Shown piece by piece: positions 19,586 through 19,608 of a stretch of 19,608 nt of DNA. The stretch is taken from assembly GCA_028565635.1 (NCBI GenBank), contig JAOXYB010015354.1, positions 1 through 19,608 of the forward strand. The letters are read 5' to 3'. A program made the translations under genes and the position numbers. How positions within the stretch are numbered: position 1 is the first letter of the stretch; every line of letters begins with the position of its first letter. The DNA comes from Phoronis ovalis (lineage: Eukaryota > Phoronida > Phoronidae). Under the pieces are notes generated by a model, which did not search any database, was not told the origin of the DNA, and saw nothing but the letters and a program-made list of their open reading frames with translations.

Positions 19586-19608
19586 AAAAAAAAAAAATAT
19601 ATATATAG
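19586..19608. repeat. poly-A run followed by an AT dinucleotide repeat
   Basis: Twelve A residues are followed by alternating TA up to the window edge. This is simple-sequence DNA, possibly the tail of a retroposed element that continues outside the window. Confidence 0.7.

Larger units (their letters stand above)
18327..19608 (+). other. Wnt7 3' UTR and 3' flank, no further gene seen
   Basis: There is no open frame with recognisable content. The stretch holds several AATAAA hexamers and two hairpins. It ends in a poly-A run followed by an AT dinucleotide repeat at the window edge (19586-19608). The boundary between UTR and intergenic DNA is not visible. Confidence 0.6.

Noticed and set aside
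1-19608. tRNA, rRNA, CRISPR array or transposase/reverse transcriptase gene
   Set aside because: I saw no cloverleaf with A and B boxes, no regularly spaced direct repeats with unique spacers, and no mobile-element protein motifs. A covariance-model or HMM scan would be needed to exclude short relics.

Overview
The window looks like nuclear DNA from an invertebrate animal. It is AT-rich and intron-rich, its introns of about 4-5.6 kb have GT-AG ends, and it has no bacterial-style gene packing. It carries one recognisable gene, a complete four-exon Wnt ligand gene on the + strand, best assigned to the Wnt7 subfamily. A lophotrochozoan such as a mollusc or brachiopod is plausible from the conserved but non-vertebrate protein sequence. 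That is inference, and nothing in the window fixes the phylum.

Layout: 1-3535 is 5' flank with no supported gene. It holds a degenerate minisatellite-like tract (about 430-695), a diverged pair of ~100-bp repeats (957-1065 and 1274-1406), short inverted repeats and an unexplained GC-richer block at 3263-3399. Exon 1 (coding 3536-3612) encodes the signal peptide. Exons 2 (7505-7734, or to 7746 with an alternative donor), 3 (13312-13580) and 4 (17844-18326) encode the secreted ligand. The introns are 3892, 5577 and 4263 bp and contain no convincing nested gene. 18327-19608 is 3' UTR or 3' flank, with several AATAAA signals and two hairpins.

The exon junctions join in phases 2, 1 and 0 to give a 352-residue protein. 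It has a signal peptide, 24 cysteines after the signal peptide, the palmitoleoylation hairpin in the N-terminal part and the Cys-rich C-terminal finger. The length, cysteine pattern and residues around every junction match Wnt7, so the model is likely complete and functional.

The most testable new points are: two in-phase donors 12 bp apart at the end of exon 2, which would add four residues just before the conserved GSKEAAF segment; upstream ATGs that overlap the Wnt start; a polyadenylation hexamer overlapping the stop codon; a strong decoy acceptor/donor pair in intron 1 that would introduce a stop; and hairpins in the 3' region. I found no previously undescribed multi-gene system.
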